DNA of 64,000 nucleotides from Leptasterias polaris (Eukaryota > Echinodermata > Asteroidea > Forcipulatida > Asteriidae), in the NCBI GenBank assembly GCA_037783415.1, contig JAZGTN010000094.1:1984001-2048000 (forward strand), written 5' to 3'. How positions within the stretch are numbered: position 1 is the stretch's first letter; each line of letters opens with the position of its first letter. The notes under the pieces are model-generated. The model worked only from the letters and a program-made list of their open reading frames with translations. It ran no database searches and had not been told where the DNA came from. The position numbers and the translations under genes were made by a program. This document shows, piece by piece, positions 23,528-34,738 of the stretch.

Positions 23528-23877
23528 TTAAAGGGTGTGTACAACATTGGTAAGATTGAAAATATAAATATTAACAGATTTGCACATAACTTACATGGTA
23601 TGGTCATGGTGGAAAACTTCCCTTGAAATAGGTTTGCTTGAATCGCCATACTTTTTAAAAAACGAGTAAAACAATAGTCTTTATTCTGCAGGATAAAATC
23701 CGATGTTTGAAAAAAAGTTAAAACATATAAGGTTTTTTTTCACTGTTTTCTCATGACTCTGAAGACCGATTGAGCTTAAACTTTCACAGGTTTGTTATTT
23801 CATGTGTATATATGTTGGGTCACATCAAGTGTGGATGCAGGTCTTTGGCAATTACCAATGTTGTACACACCCTTTAA
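23528..23877. mobile_element. TTAA-flanked MITE (GTGTGTACAAC subfamily)
   Basis: Terminal inverted repeats TTAAAGGGTGTGTACAACAT and CAATGTTGTACACACCCTTT followed by AA. The interior is shared with 60573-60905 and, more distantly, 42920-43254. Confidence 0.88.
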
Positions 23878-24277
23878 CTTCGCATACACAACGCCGAGAA
23901 TCCCCTCAGAAGGAGCGACACGTTTCTGTGTTTACTTTGAGGAGCCGTCCCAAAGGACGACCCTGCATGCATTATGCCTCAGGGAATACAGTCATTCGTT
24001 GAAATGTTCGTGAAATGTTTCCACCGGTAGGACATTCTGTTCATGTTGCATGCAGAATGATGTAAACGGGGGAAAAACTGAATGAGAAAAACGGGTTGAA
24101 AATTCTGATGTGTTCTTGATACCGATAAGTACTATGTCAAGATTACCAAAATGCACCACACTGGCCCTTTTTCCGACATGACTAGGGCACATTTTCACGT
24201 GGCTATGCATGTTTACAACCAATAACAGAAAGCTAACTTCAAACTGCCTCTCGTCCATATTTTATAGTACGAAACTT

Positions 24278-24520
24278 TTAAAGGCAAAGTATAGGCTACC
24301 TTTGGTTTTTGGAACCAGTCGATGGTTTTAATCCTATATAAATGTAGTATATACAATAAAACTAACCTGCGACAAATTCATTTCAAAAGGTGGAAACCCA
24401 TGACAGTTTTCTGTTTTGCTGTTTTATCAGCAAGTATAGACAACCGTTCTCAGCTTAAACGTCCACAGGTGAATTTAATTGTTTCTTTCTTGATAACTTT
24501 GCCTAGAACAGAAGTCAGCA
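24278..24520. mobile_element. Truncated family A MITE
   Basis: It starts TTAAAGGCAAAGTATAGGC, then CCTTTGGTTTTTGGAACC, the reverse complement of the right half of the family A copies. The other end is lost or unclear. Confidence 0.55.
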
Positions 24521-25840
24521 TTACGTTCTGACAAAAACCAAATCTATGAACATGCCTTTAGGCTTTGGGTGGTGCAGAGTTAAAGTTATCTAAAAGTTAT
24601 TGATCGTATAGAGATTTATGTTGTTTTTTGTGGTGAAGAGTTAAAGTTATGTAAAAGTTATTGATCGGAGAGATTTGTGGTGGGGTTTTTTAAATCTGAA
24701 AGCTTGATACCAAGACCAGTTGTAAGTTACAAATTACTGTCATTGTGCGAGAAAATTCTTCCCCCAAAAAAGAAAATTTCTTGTTTTGAATGAATAACCA
24801 CAGTGTAAACTTGCGATAACTCCCATGACAAAACATAATCGATCATTTGCTGTTTTCGCAAAAACGTGACCACTGCATTTGGTGGAATTTTCACAGGTAC
24901 GTTGCATTGTGTGTTTACAGAAATAGAAGATGTACTCTTCCGAAGACCAATGATATAAGAATACCACAAATGTTATCTTGATTTTGTGACACCTACGCCT
25001 ATTTGATAAACACAGAGTGCTTTTCACGTCTGTTTATTGGGTAAACCGAATTGATATTATTATACCCGATGCAATTATGTTATCTATTCTCTGAAAACGC
25101 TATAAAGTTGTAGCTTTAAAATGAAAATTGCACGAAGTTTGGTGTGACATTAAACAACAATTTTTAATTGAAGTTGAGTGTTTTATGTATGCGGAAGGAG
25201 CAGCCACACGTAAAAAAAAAAAAAAGCACAAGCATTGACTTCTGGACCGTGGTTAGATTTGAAGATGTTAGGTTTTAGGCACTGCTTGGGTGATTCCATC
25301 TGCATTTTTAAAAAGAGAGATTGGCATCAGTGAATGTACAGTCAACTAAGAAAGGTCCCTCCATCGACGGAATATCGCCCAGGCACCTTCATAATCGCAG
25401 TGGTGGCGGTTTAATTAATCTCGAGATGGAAGTTAACATACCATAGTTGTGGGAAAGATAATATCGACTAATGCTTTTGCATCCAAATTTATGTCAATAG
25501 AGAATTACCTTGACGTGGATCATCTTTCGGTGTATAAACATCCCATACTTAATGGTGGCTGCAACCCAGCCGAGGGATCCAGCGTCTTGGGAGAGAGGGA
25601 GATAGTCATCGGTAAATTTCTTAGTCGTGAGGGAGAGAGCTCGGTGTCAAGCTTGCACTTTGTTACCGGTCGGTGGCTACTACTATACCCACGGTTCCAT
25701 ATTTCTCTCATGGCGTCATTTAACATTTGCAGGATGTTAGGTGTCATTAACGCGGTGCCGCGGTTTGTGGCGGAGAATGTTGTGTATTGAGGAAAAGAGG
25801 TTCGGTCATGAGAAAAACATTGTGTACAACGGCAGTTTTG

Positions 25841-25926
25841 TTATCGTCGTCGTCGTCGTCGTCGTCGTCGCTGTTGTTGTCGTTTTGTTGTTTGTGATGT
25901 TCTTGTCGTCGTCGTCGTCGTCGTTG
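25841..25926. repeat. (GTC)n trinucleotide tracts
   Basis: Two blocks of CGT/GTC triplets separated by T-rich sequence. Confidence 0.95.
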
Positions 25927-26568
25927 TTGTTTGTTATTGCCAAGCACACTTTTAATAGTCTTATAAAATGTGACAATACTCTTGTTTTCAATAAACACAC
26001 AATGCAATGACATGATTTAGTCATCAAGTTTATAAAAAGTGACATTCAAACTTTTCCTTTTTTTAAATTATAATATTATGTATCACAATCTAAATTTTAA
26101 TCATTATGGCGTAGAAGAATATTCCTTTTTTTAATGTTGCCATTTATTTAGAAATGAGGGAAAACCTTACAGCAGCTTCTTCTCTGACCCTTCGAGTTTC
26201 TGACATTAAATTGTCATCGTTCTATAATTAGTATGAAGTTTTTCTCTTACATAAAGTTCCAAAGGCATTTCGTCCAAAGGAATTGGTAAGGAAAAACGGT
26301 TGAACACCCAATAAAATCCAAGATGTGAATGTGTAAATTTAATGCAAAATAGGCAAGGTTTGGATTCTGCCTGAACAAACAGGCCAGGGACGTTGTATAT
26401 GGAGTTTTCTCACCGAGACACGACACGGGGCAAGGTTTTCAATAAGTGGCGGTTAAGTAAACACTTGCCCGTCGTTGGCGGGAAATAATCTGTTGTGTTA
26501 AACGTGTGGAAGTTTGGGAAAGGGCAGAATGCTTTAAAGGTAAATTTGATTTCGCAGATGAGATGGTG

Positions 26569-26587
26569 GGGGGGGGGGGGGGGGGGG
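26569..26587. repeat. Poly-G run
   Basis: About 19 consecutive G bases following ATGAGATGGT. Confidence 0.95.
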
Positions 26588-26989
26588 AACACCCGAATCA
26601 CTTGATGCCCTGGGGAATTCTTCAAAGTTGCCCCCCACCTCATCCTGTCTGATAACCTATTTGTTCAGTCAGGCTTTCTAATCAGTCGCGAAGTCGAAGA
26701 GGGTGGGTGGATCAGTGAAACTATTTGGTGTTATCTGAATTTGAACATTATCAAGCCTTAGCCATGTTCTTGGCTGCCAAGTACTGCCAAGTATGGCTAG
26801 GGCTTGATAATAGCGATATTAATCATCTTTCATGAACGGATGATTTAAAACAACAACGATTAATGACGCACCCGAAGAGAACACGCTCCTTGAAAGATTG
26901 TCTTTTCATATCTATTATCATCAAGGCTTTAATCCAAGTTATTACTTTCGAAAATAATCCACGATAAATATGCATTACCGACTATGATC

Positions 26990-27600
26990 CCGAGTCAGCT
27001 ATGCGGCACCTAATGTAGCCCGAAGGAATCGTAACGTCGTTGGTACATGTTTTGGGGCTACATTAAGGCTGGGTTTACTATGTGGCTGGATACATTGGTA
27101 TCCCTGACAACATTTAGGTACAGGGTTGGGTGTACATTTAAATTCCGGACTATGTTTGGGTACAAGCTTGAGGCTAGACATTTAAACCTCGGGCTACATT
27201 AAGGTACAGGTCCGGGGCTCCTTTTAGATCCCGTGCTACATTTAGGAAAAGGCTAAATTGTTGGACACTGCAAAAACTGGAGTGTTTTCACAAGATACTC
27301 CAAATTTGTTTTTCAATATTTACATTAACGGGTGTCAATAAAAAATTATATTGGTATTATTTTGATGTTCATTTTTTTCTCTCTTGGGTATCTATATTTG
27401 ACAACACCAATGGTGTCAATATAACACCCAAGTTTTTGCAGTGTACAATGTAAGGGCTAAGTTTAAACCCATGGCTACATTTAGGTGATGCAGGGTTGTG
27501 GCTTTATGTAGACGCAAGGCTAAATTTGATTGCCTAGTTTGGGCTACAAATAGCTACAACGTTGGGTCCCATGCCACACGTAGGTCCCAGCAATGAGATT
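26990..27600. repeat. Degenerate minisatellite of GGGCTACATTTAGGTACAGG type
   Basis: Imperfect repeats of a roughly 20- and 40-bp motif with GGGCTACATT, AGGTACAGG and CATTTAGGT. The array is interrupted by the MITE at 27265-27444 and resumes after it. A related short stretch is at 20430-20600. Confidence 0.7.
27265..27444. mobile_element. Short MITE with ACACTGCAAAAACT ends
   Basis: Terminal inverted repeats ACACTGCAAAAACTGGAGTG and CACCCAAGTTTTTGCAGTGT. It is 180 bp, AT-rich, with no coding capacity, and is inserted in the degenerate array around it. Confidence 0.88.
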
Positions 27601-28810
27601 GAAGAAAACTCAACTTTGAATTACAAATGGTACTGTGTTAAATCTTTTGGCAAACATACTGCTTGTATGTGGTTTGTGTGACCCAATCATAATACAAAGG
27701 TAATTGCATCTTGGATGTAAGAATGAAATGTCTGTTTACGCCGTTACAGATCCTGCTTCTTCAAGCTAGAATTGTCAATTCCAACTTGTAGTGTTCCCTT
27801 ATCCCTCAAGATCTCCATGTAATAATGTAACTCACTGGGGGATTTGTATGACTGACTCGCCATGTTTGATATGGGGCCACGTGGGCCGGAGGCAACCAAA
27901 GAGGGCGTGAAACAATCGGCCTCTGAGAATTCATTTCAAACTCTGCAATATGTTTGTCTGATTAAAGTGAACTTACTGTTTTTTTTAAACTTAGGGAAGT
28001 GCATTTGCTGATGTATGGCCATGTTTCAATTTAAAGGTTGGGTCATTGTTTGGTTTTTGTCAACGTAATGCTGATTTATAGGCACCAAATATCAAGGAAG
28101 ACACTTTTGAAAGTTTCGGTTAAATACACTGCCTATACTTGTAGAGAAAACAGCAAAAAGCTGTCACGGTATGTTCACAAAGAGTGTAGAATCCATCCCA
28201 CGTTTGGCGAGGTAACAACGGGTACCAACCGAATCTCTGGCTGTATTAAAACCTTGTAGGGAGAGACGTTGGCAGGCGCGCCTGGCACAAGTCAAGAAAA
28301 ACATAACAGCACCCACGTGGTAAATCCCAGCCATGCTATATTCCATGATATCCTCCCATGTACCATAACACACAGTCTAGAAGGGGTGTCAAACAACAGG
28401 GGTCGGTGACTATATGTTTGGCTGAAACAGGTGCCTCCCTTGAGGGTTTTAAGGGCAGCTTTCAAACGGACACGACGGAAATTTCCAAATATCTCCTTCA
28501 GGCGATCTGTGTATGCTCAAATTTTTTCGACAAACCCTTATTGATTTCTACTAATCAACGGGGACATTTCAGGCGAAATCATTTCGCATGACGCCTACTC
28601 ACATTGCCGCCTTTGTAACAAGTAGGCTTTTGAATAAAAATTACTCAATTCCTTTTCGGGTTGATCGCCAAAGTATGACCCTACCTTTTAGATAAATAAA
28701 CACAAGTGGTATGAAAGGTAAAGAACGCATGTCAAGTAAAGGCTATTTGGGAGAGGAGGGTAAGATGCATTCTGGGAGATTAAGCCACGAAGACTTGAAA
28801 GGCCACATAA

Positions 28811-29115
28811 AGACCTTTCCATTGTTGATAAACAAAGTGCGCCGGTTGGCATGGACGGCCGAATGTTAGCAAAACATTCAATCGTGTTAACAAATGTTGT
28901 GACCAAATTCAACATTTTCTGTAAAGATTCATAAACTGAAAAACCTTCCATGATTGGTTGATTTGTTTCCAACAAATTCAACACTATTTTTGAACATTTT
29001 TGTAACGTTGCTACAAACTACGGCTATCTGTTTTTGATTTGCAGTTATGGCTTTCCATAGTTTTCCAACCTCGGTTTGCAAAAACTCGGGCTGTGACGTT
29101 GCAATTGAAAGGTCT
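28811..29115. mobile_element. AGACCTTTC-end MITE (family F), copy 1
   Basis: It begins AGACCTTTCCATTGTTGAT and ends TTGAAAGGTCT. The interior (GCGCCGGTTGGCATGGACGG, TTAGCAAAACATTCAAT) is nearly identical to 34462-34738. Non-coding. Confidence 0.88.
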
Positions 29116-29633
29116 ACGCTCATTTACAGTATTCCACACACGAAGAACCAAAGAAGTGAATGTTGCTTGTTGGTTGAGGTGTGACTGAATGTAACAAAGA
29201 AATTGGTGCAGAATCTAATGAAGTGCATGTGCGCGTTTCAAACAGAGACATAGATTGAGCAGTATGTGACTCGGGAAGAAGAATGCATAGTACTTACACA
29301 TTATTCCGGTACAATGTCTGCGATAGTGATCAAGCGTGCAATAATGTTCAATCCGTCAATGTTGCACTTATTTCTCAGACAGGAGGTTGCAACATTGCAA
29401 TTAAGAATGTATTGAACCGTCAAGTTTTGAAGGAACATCAAGCTACCAAGAATTGGTGAAAATTTCATTAAAAACTATGCACGAGTTTGTATAACAACCA
29501 AACGATATTGTGTTGTGTTGTCAACCACATGGTGGTAATTAATTGAGTCGCAAATGACTATACATGAATGGGGCGAAGATCGGCAATATCCCTGGTGCAT
29601 GATGTAGTCCCACATGACAGCATGAGATAATGT

Positions 29634-30342
29634 TATAAAGGCAGTTTATACTTTTGGTAATTGTCAAAGACCAGTATCCTCACTTGGTGTGTCCCAACAT
29701 TTGCATAAACAAGCCTGTGAAAATTTGGGCTCAATATTGTTGGTCATTGAAGTTGCAAGAAAATAATCAAAGAAAAAACACCCTTGTTAATAATAATAAC
29801 AGTGGCTTCTTATATAGCGCTCATATCCGTCACTCAGTGACGCTCAGGGCGCTTCAACAGTCGGTATTTTCCTGCAAGGTATGTGGAGCTATGAAGTATG
29901 AGACCTATTCCTTTACATAGCACCCACCATGTAATGGTTTACAAGTTGCTGTGGCGCAATATGCAGCCAATCAAACCAGGAACACCGGGGTGAACCCCTT
30001 CTCTTTACGATAAGTGCACTGGGTTCTTTTACGTGCATTACACAACACACGGGACCAATGGCTTTTATACGTCCCATCCGAAGGACGAAGCAATAATGGT
30101 TAAGTGTCTTGCTTTAAGGACACAAGTGTCACGACCGGGACTCGAACCCACACTCTGCTGAACAGAAACACCAGAGCTTGAGTCCAGTGCTCTTATCCAC
30201 TCGGCCACGACACGCCATGTTGCAAAAAAATGTGTGCTTTCCGATGGCTGAGAAAGGCTTTATGCCTGAAGCCTTTTCAGATTAAAATTTGTTGGTGAAA
30301 AAACACCTCTTTAGTAATTACTAAAGGTATACTCTCCCTTTA
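29634..30342. mobile_element. Family A-type MITE split by a SINE
   Basis: The left part runs from ATAAAGGCAGTTTATACTTTTGGTAA to AACACCCTTGTT. The right part resumes GCAAAAAAATGTGTGCTTTC and ends ACTCTCCCTTTAA. The two halves join into one element resembling 49919-50305 (shared TGTGCTTTC, GAAGCCTTTTCAG and CACCCTTGTT, on opposite strands) once the SINE is removed. Confidence 0.8.
29789..30217 (-). mobile_element. tRNA-derived SINE, tRNA-Leu(CAA)-like head, (ATT)n tail
   Basis: On the minus strand it starts at about 30213 with a tRNA-like head of about 88 nt: A-box-like TGGCCGAGTGG, B box GGTTCGAGTCC, an anticodon loop reading CTCAAGC, and a 7-bp acceptor pairing (GTGTCGT with GTGACAC, two wobbles). 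A tRNA-unrelated body follows, then AGCGCTATATAAGAAGCC and an (ATT)n tail at the low-coordinate end. TGTT on both sides (29785-29788, 30218-30221) looks like a short target duplication. The head is too embedded in the repeat to call it a functional tRNA. Confidence 0.85.
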
Positions 30343-30943
30343 AGATAAATAATGTTTTTAATATTAATAACCTTTCTCCGTCTTGGCTCTCTATGCAATT
30401 CCCCGAGTACTTGTAGATATAATGGGACAGGATGCAGTAGACGCCCCCAATGAGATAAGATATCACTCCTCTACATTAATCACCGAAGACAGTCACCGAA
30501 AAACAGCTCAAATCAGGAGTCCATTACCACGTAATGCACTTCGGGTCTTGTTTTTCTGTACCAAGAGCCAGCTGGGACTCGCTATGACCAATTGAAACCC
30601 CGCGTAAAAGTGGATCGAGGGACGTCGGGCACGGGTTAATTTCAATTTGCCCATGCAATTATGATTTCATTAAATGTTCATTAATTATTAGTCAGCTATA
30701 ACACAGGTCAATTGCGCGGATGAATGGATGACAATGGTCTACTGCAGAGATGCAGACAGGGTACAGGACATCTGTGTTAATACTGCTCATCCACTTTATT
30801 GTGATTCTTTAATACATGTCACATTTTAATAGCATGACGAGAGCGGGTAACAATGTAATGAAATTAAAACCACACCATGTGATTGAATACAAAAAAACAA
30901 ACAAAAACTATTATTACCGCTGCTGTTTTTCTGGTTTACACAG

Positions 30944-31026
30944 ATTGAGTCTGGTGCTGTACTGCCACATGGACTTCAAGGCTTTTCCGATGGATAAGCA
31001 GAGATGCAAGACCGCCATTGAAAGCT
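30944..31026 (+). CDS. Glycine-receptor-like anion channel, Cys-loop exon (83 nt)
   Basis: The first base completes a Lys codon, then LSLVLYCHMDFKAFPMDKQR and C follow. This is the signature Cys-loop, two Cys separated by 13 residues with the FPMD core, at the membrane-facing end of the extracellular domain. It continues KTAIES and exits in phase 1 with T, completed to Tyr at 33547. Acceptor is TTTACACAG; donor is T/GTAAGT at 31027. The 83 nt length equals exon 5 of vertebrate GlyR/GABA-A genes. The ES-(aromatic) end begins loop B. The identification is very secure. Confidence 0.96.
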
Positions 31027-31539
31027 GTAAGTTCGTCTCGTCCAAACAGATATTAATCAGGCTGTGGGTTTGTAGCTCGAAATTTCTGGCAGCCGGAGTA
31101 AAGACTACTGCAATGTAACACAATATTGAACCTGCAAATTGCGCGAAGTTGATTAAAAAGTTATTGAATTAGTGCTTGATAAAAAAATAAATCATCTATG
31201 GAAATCAATTTGAGTCACATACAGATGAAAATATAAGGAAGGAACGAATGAATGAAAAATAAACCTCATATTTTAATTTGTTTGTTTTTCTTTATAGGGA
31301 TGGGATAGCATTGACTTGAAAATAGAACAAGAATCCAATTCTCCAGTCTCCTTCTGAGATTAAAATTACATAAATACATCGTGAAAAAATTTAACATAAA
31401 GATAAATTGTATTATGTTATATCTGCTAAATCAAATTGAAGCAGAAAATAAACATGTTATTTTGCATCTCTTTTCCTACTCAAGCGATATTTCACGCATG
31501 ATGATGTTCATGTTAATTTAAATTTTGACACCATCTTTT

Positions 31540-31900
31540 CACCAAGTATTACTTGGATGATACACCATAACTCTACACCAAGTGATATCAGGATTACAAC
31601 GCATTTACACCAAGTGATACTAAGAATTCAACAACATTTTACACTACTTCATAATTATTAGGATTACATCATGTTTATACCCAGTGATAGGCCTCGTAGG
31701 ATGACACCTTTACACCAAGTGATATTATGACATACATCAAGTCATACTTGGATTACCGCATTTTTACACCAAACGATACTTTGGTTACCCCACCTTTACA
31801 CCGATTGATAGTAGGATTACACCACTTTTACGCCAAGTTGTATCAGAATTGCAACACTTTTACACCAAGTGATAATTGAATTACACCACCTTTACACCTT
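31540..31900. repeat. Degenerate minisatellite, TTTACACCAAGTGATA type
   Basis: About 11-12 imperfect units of roughly 30-36 bp, each with TTTACACCAAGTGATA followed by GGATTACA-like sequence. It lies in the intron after the Cys-loop exon. Confidence 0.8.
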
Positions 31901-32282
31901 GGAATAGTGATCATTATCTGACAATACGAAATACCACTGTTACCACCGATATTGTAACTTCTCGAACTACCAGACGTAACAACCCGGAAACGGACGGTGT
32001 CAATGTTGTGTTTTGTGCCGCGATGCATTGATTATCACGTTGCCGGTGTGGCAGACGAGATTCTGACCCCCACCCCCGCCCCCTATCGACGAAATGTGCA
32101 GATATTCGTCTATAGCGCCCTCTTTTAAATCAGCGTCCTTCAGCATGGGGCAAACACACACCATTAATTTAGGTGTTCTCTTCCTCATCACATTGCCTAG
32201 ACTAAGGCTAACAGCGAAAGTAGTCTGGTGACTCAGTCGTCAGGCCTACATCATGCACAGGGACTTGAACAAGAATCACGTT

Positions 32283-32530
32283 AGCCAGGAATTTTTCGGT
32301 TGGGGGGGGGGGGGAACTAGGGGAATAGCTTCCAAGTGGGGGGTGGGGGGAAGGGAGAGTGGGTTTGTCAGTGGTGGGGGTCATGTACTCCTAGAACTAT
32401 GAGGTTCGATCCGCTATCGTCTCCACGAACCTCATAGAGTGACATGTACAAAATCCTATTCGAAACTTTGGGGGGGGGGGGGGGGCACTGCAAATTTGTG
32501 GGGGACATGTGCCCCCCGTGGCTACGCCGC
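32283..32530. mobile_element. G-rich repeat ending in GTGGCTACGCCGC
   Basis: It begins AGCCAGGAATTTTTCGGTTG followed by long G runs, and ends GCCCCCCGTGGCTACGCCGC. The end resembles the GGCGTAGCC repeats at 10079 and 40979. Two poly-G runs lie inside. Boundaries are approximate. Confidence 0.45.
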
Positions 32531-33065
32531 TGAGGGGGCGTAGTGGACGCATGAACATTATAACAAAATAGACAAAAACCGAGAACGATACTACTTTTGT
32601 TTTCCCCTCGTAAAAAGACTTAGGTATATATACTAAAAAATGGTTGATATTATAAAATGTGAAAACCATCGTTGATGTATAACCCAACCATAAGTCATCT
32701 GGCATTGGTCAACAGCCCCCCCCCCCCCTCCCCTTCCTTCACATGCATCGATAAAGGAATACAAATTAGCCCGACGTTGCCTGTCGGCCTTTTCCCGCCT
32801 TTTTAACTGAGTGACTCGCGCACACCGAATGTATTTATTGGGTTCGCGCAGAGTGTTTGGAATGCCCTTCGGCCAGGGGACAATTGGATCTTTAAATCAG
32901 AAACTAAAGGGGCCACTTAATTCAAACGGACAGGGGCGACATTGTCAGACTATTTACTCTTCCTATAAATGAATATTTCAGTGGAGTTCCTTTTGTTTAC
33001 TCTCGATTGTTTGTTGATAAATTCCGTTTATGCTTTCGTGTCTGAACACACTTTCCTTCAACTAA

Positions 33066-33240
33066 GAATAATAATGAGAGAGTGATATTATAATGGCCTC
33101 TTATATAGCGCTCAAATCCGTCACTCAGTGATGCTCATGGCGCTCCAACATATACCCCTGGTCACCGGGCAATTTATTTCTATCCTTAAACCATCCCAGC
33201 TCCCTTGGGAGTATACCAGGATACAATGCTTTGTGGTAAA
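33066..33240 (-). mobile_element. 5'-truncated SINE (3' part)
   Basis: ATAATGGCCTCTTATATAGC and GCTCAAATCCGTCACTCAGT match the tail half of the SINE at 29789-30217 in the same orientation. The tRNA-like head is absent. Confidence 0.7.
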
Positions 33241-33351
33241 ATGAGCTTCATAATAATAAACAAGTATTTAAACAATTAATTCATCAATATTTCCACCGAA
33301 ATCCTCAGCGGGGCAATGCCCAAAAGAAACTCCAGTTGGAAAAACTCAGCC

Positions 33352-33371
33352 CCCCCCCCCCCCCCCCCCCC
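33352..33371. repeat. Poly-C run
   Basis: About 20 consecutive C bases, 175 bp before the loop B exon. Confidence 0.95.
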
Positions 33372-33546
33372 ATATCCTCACCCCATGCAGCTTGGCCAGT
33401 CGATAGTAGTGAAAACGTGTTCGGTATATTTCATTCGATATTTACACCGTCCAAGTGATCCAGTCGAGATTTGAGATTCAGGAGTTCACGTCTTTTGTAT
33501 GTCCACGACCGATTTTTTTCTCTCCTTTACATCGTTGTCATTGCAG

Positions 33547-33696
33547 ATCAGAGTACAGAAGATGAGCTTTTGATTGAATGGAAGAAAGAAGACCCAGTGG
33601 TTATGGGACCAGAGATTAGCCTACCACAGTACTCAATGCAAGAATACATTCCATTTGGAACCTGCAGAAATCGGGTATCAACTGGGCCTAATAAAG
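33547..33696 (+). CDS. Glycine-receptor-like anion channel, exon with loop B to loop C start
   Basis: The first two bases complete Tyr, giving ESYQSTEDELLIEW (loop B). The aromatic at the GlyR F159 position is Tyr, followed by Gln and Ser instead of Gly-Tyr. It then runs through PVVMGPEISLPQYSMQEYIP to GTCRNRVSTGPNK, where the Cys is the first of the second disulfide in loop C. It exits in phase 1 with G, completed to Ala at 37753. Acceptor is GTCATTGCAG; donor is AAAG/GTAAGA at 33697. Compared with GlyR, loop C carries about four extra residues just at this exon end, and the ligand-contact Tyr (alpha1 Y202) is Val. Confidence 0.94.
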
Positions 33697-33849
33697 GTAA
33701 GATGTGTTATAAACTGCTAACTAAGCAGATTTGCTAAGAGTGGTTGAATAGAACCCGATTTCGTAAAGCTGGTTTGCACAAAATTGCTAAGCGGAGAAAT
33801 CCATTGCCAAGTAAATACTGGTTACCCTAACAATACTATAATTAACATT

Positions 33850-34225
33850 GGCATGACTGGTGCCCTGTTGTATTATACAGGATTGGTAAAAACATCATTG
33901 CTTAATTTTAATGAAAGCACACGGATTATGAAGTTCACATACTTAGACCATTTTTGTGTGTGAAATTTCCCTCTGATATGAAGTCATATTCGAGCAAACT
34001 GTACCTGAAAATTTTTAAAAAGAAAAGAAAAACGCAACAGCTGTTTTCTGTTGTTACAATCAAAGTTGTTAAGGACAATGTGTTAACATGCTGGTAATTG
34101 TGCATGGCTTTTCACTATTTTCTCCTGACTCACAAACAAAAGATTATGCCAACATTTTCACAGGTTTGTAATTTATGATGTATTTATGGTTGATCACACA
34201 ACATATGAACACTATAGCAACAACT
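33850..34225. mobile_element. Family B MITE-like repeat, copy 3
   Basis: It shares GGTAAAAACATCATTG-TTAATTTTA with copy 2, and AAGGACAATGTGTTAA and GTTGATCACACAACATATGA with the other copies. Ends are degraded. Confidence 0.6.
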
Positions 34226-34389
34226 GCTTCCGGGTCATCCCGTAGTTTTGCAGCTGCGAGGTCAAACGAAATGGATTCTAAGAACGCTCGAGGGGGTCAA
34301 AGCACTTTTCGTTTTGTTGTATTTTTCTTTCCTTTTCTGTCAGATTGACCTTTTTTTACAGAGATAATAATAATTTTGGGCTAAACAGA

Positions 34390-34460
34390 AAATTTTAATA
34401 GAGCGGGACTTTAACCTGTGACCTACAGATTAACGTGCCGGCGCTCTACCAACTGAGCTA
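34390..34460 (-). repeat. tRNA-like SINE head fragment
   Basis: The minus strand reads ATAGCTCAGTTGGTAGAGCG (a good A box with D-arm) and GGTTAAAGTCC (a near B box). The anticodon arm does not pair properly, so this is a decayed tRNA-derived element. It abuts the family F MITE. Confidence 0.65.
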
Positions 34461-34461
34461 T

Positions 34462-34738
34462 AGACCTTTCTTTTGTTGATAAACAAATTGCGCCGGTTGG
34501 CATGGACGGCCGAATGTTAGCAAAACATTCAATTGTGTTAAAAAATGTTGTGACCAAATTCAACATGTTCTTTGAAGATTCATGAACGGAAATACCTTTC
34601 ATGATTGGTTGATTTGTTTCCAACAAATTCCAACAAATTCAACACTTTTTTGAATATTTGTGTAACATTACTACAAACTATGGCTGTCTGTGTTCGGTTG
34701 GCAAAAACTCAGGCTGTGACGTTGCAATAGAAAGGTCT
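34462..34738. mobile_element. AGACCTTTC-end MITE (family F), copy 2
   Basis: It begins AGACCTTTCTTTTGTTGAT and ends TAGAAAGGTCT, flanked by TATAG-like sequence on both sides. Nearly identical to 28811-29115 apart from a small internal deletion. Confidence 0.88.

Noticed and set aside
30126..30213. Functional tRNA-Leu(CAA) gene on the minus strand
   Set aside because: The head is continuous with a SINE body and (ATT)n tail and sits inside a MITE; the anticodon stem relies on wobble pairs.
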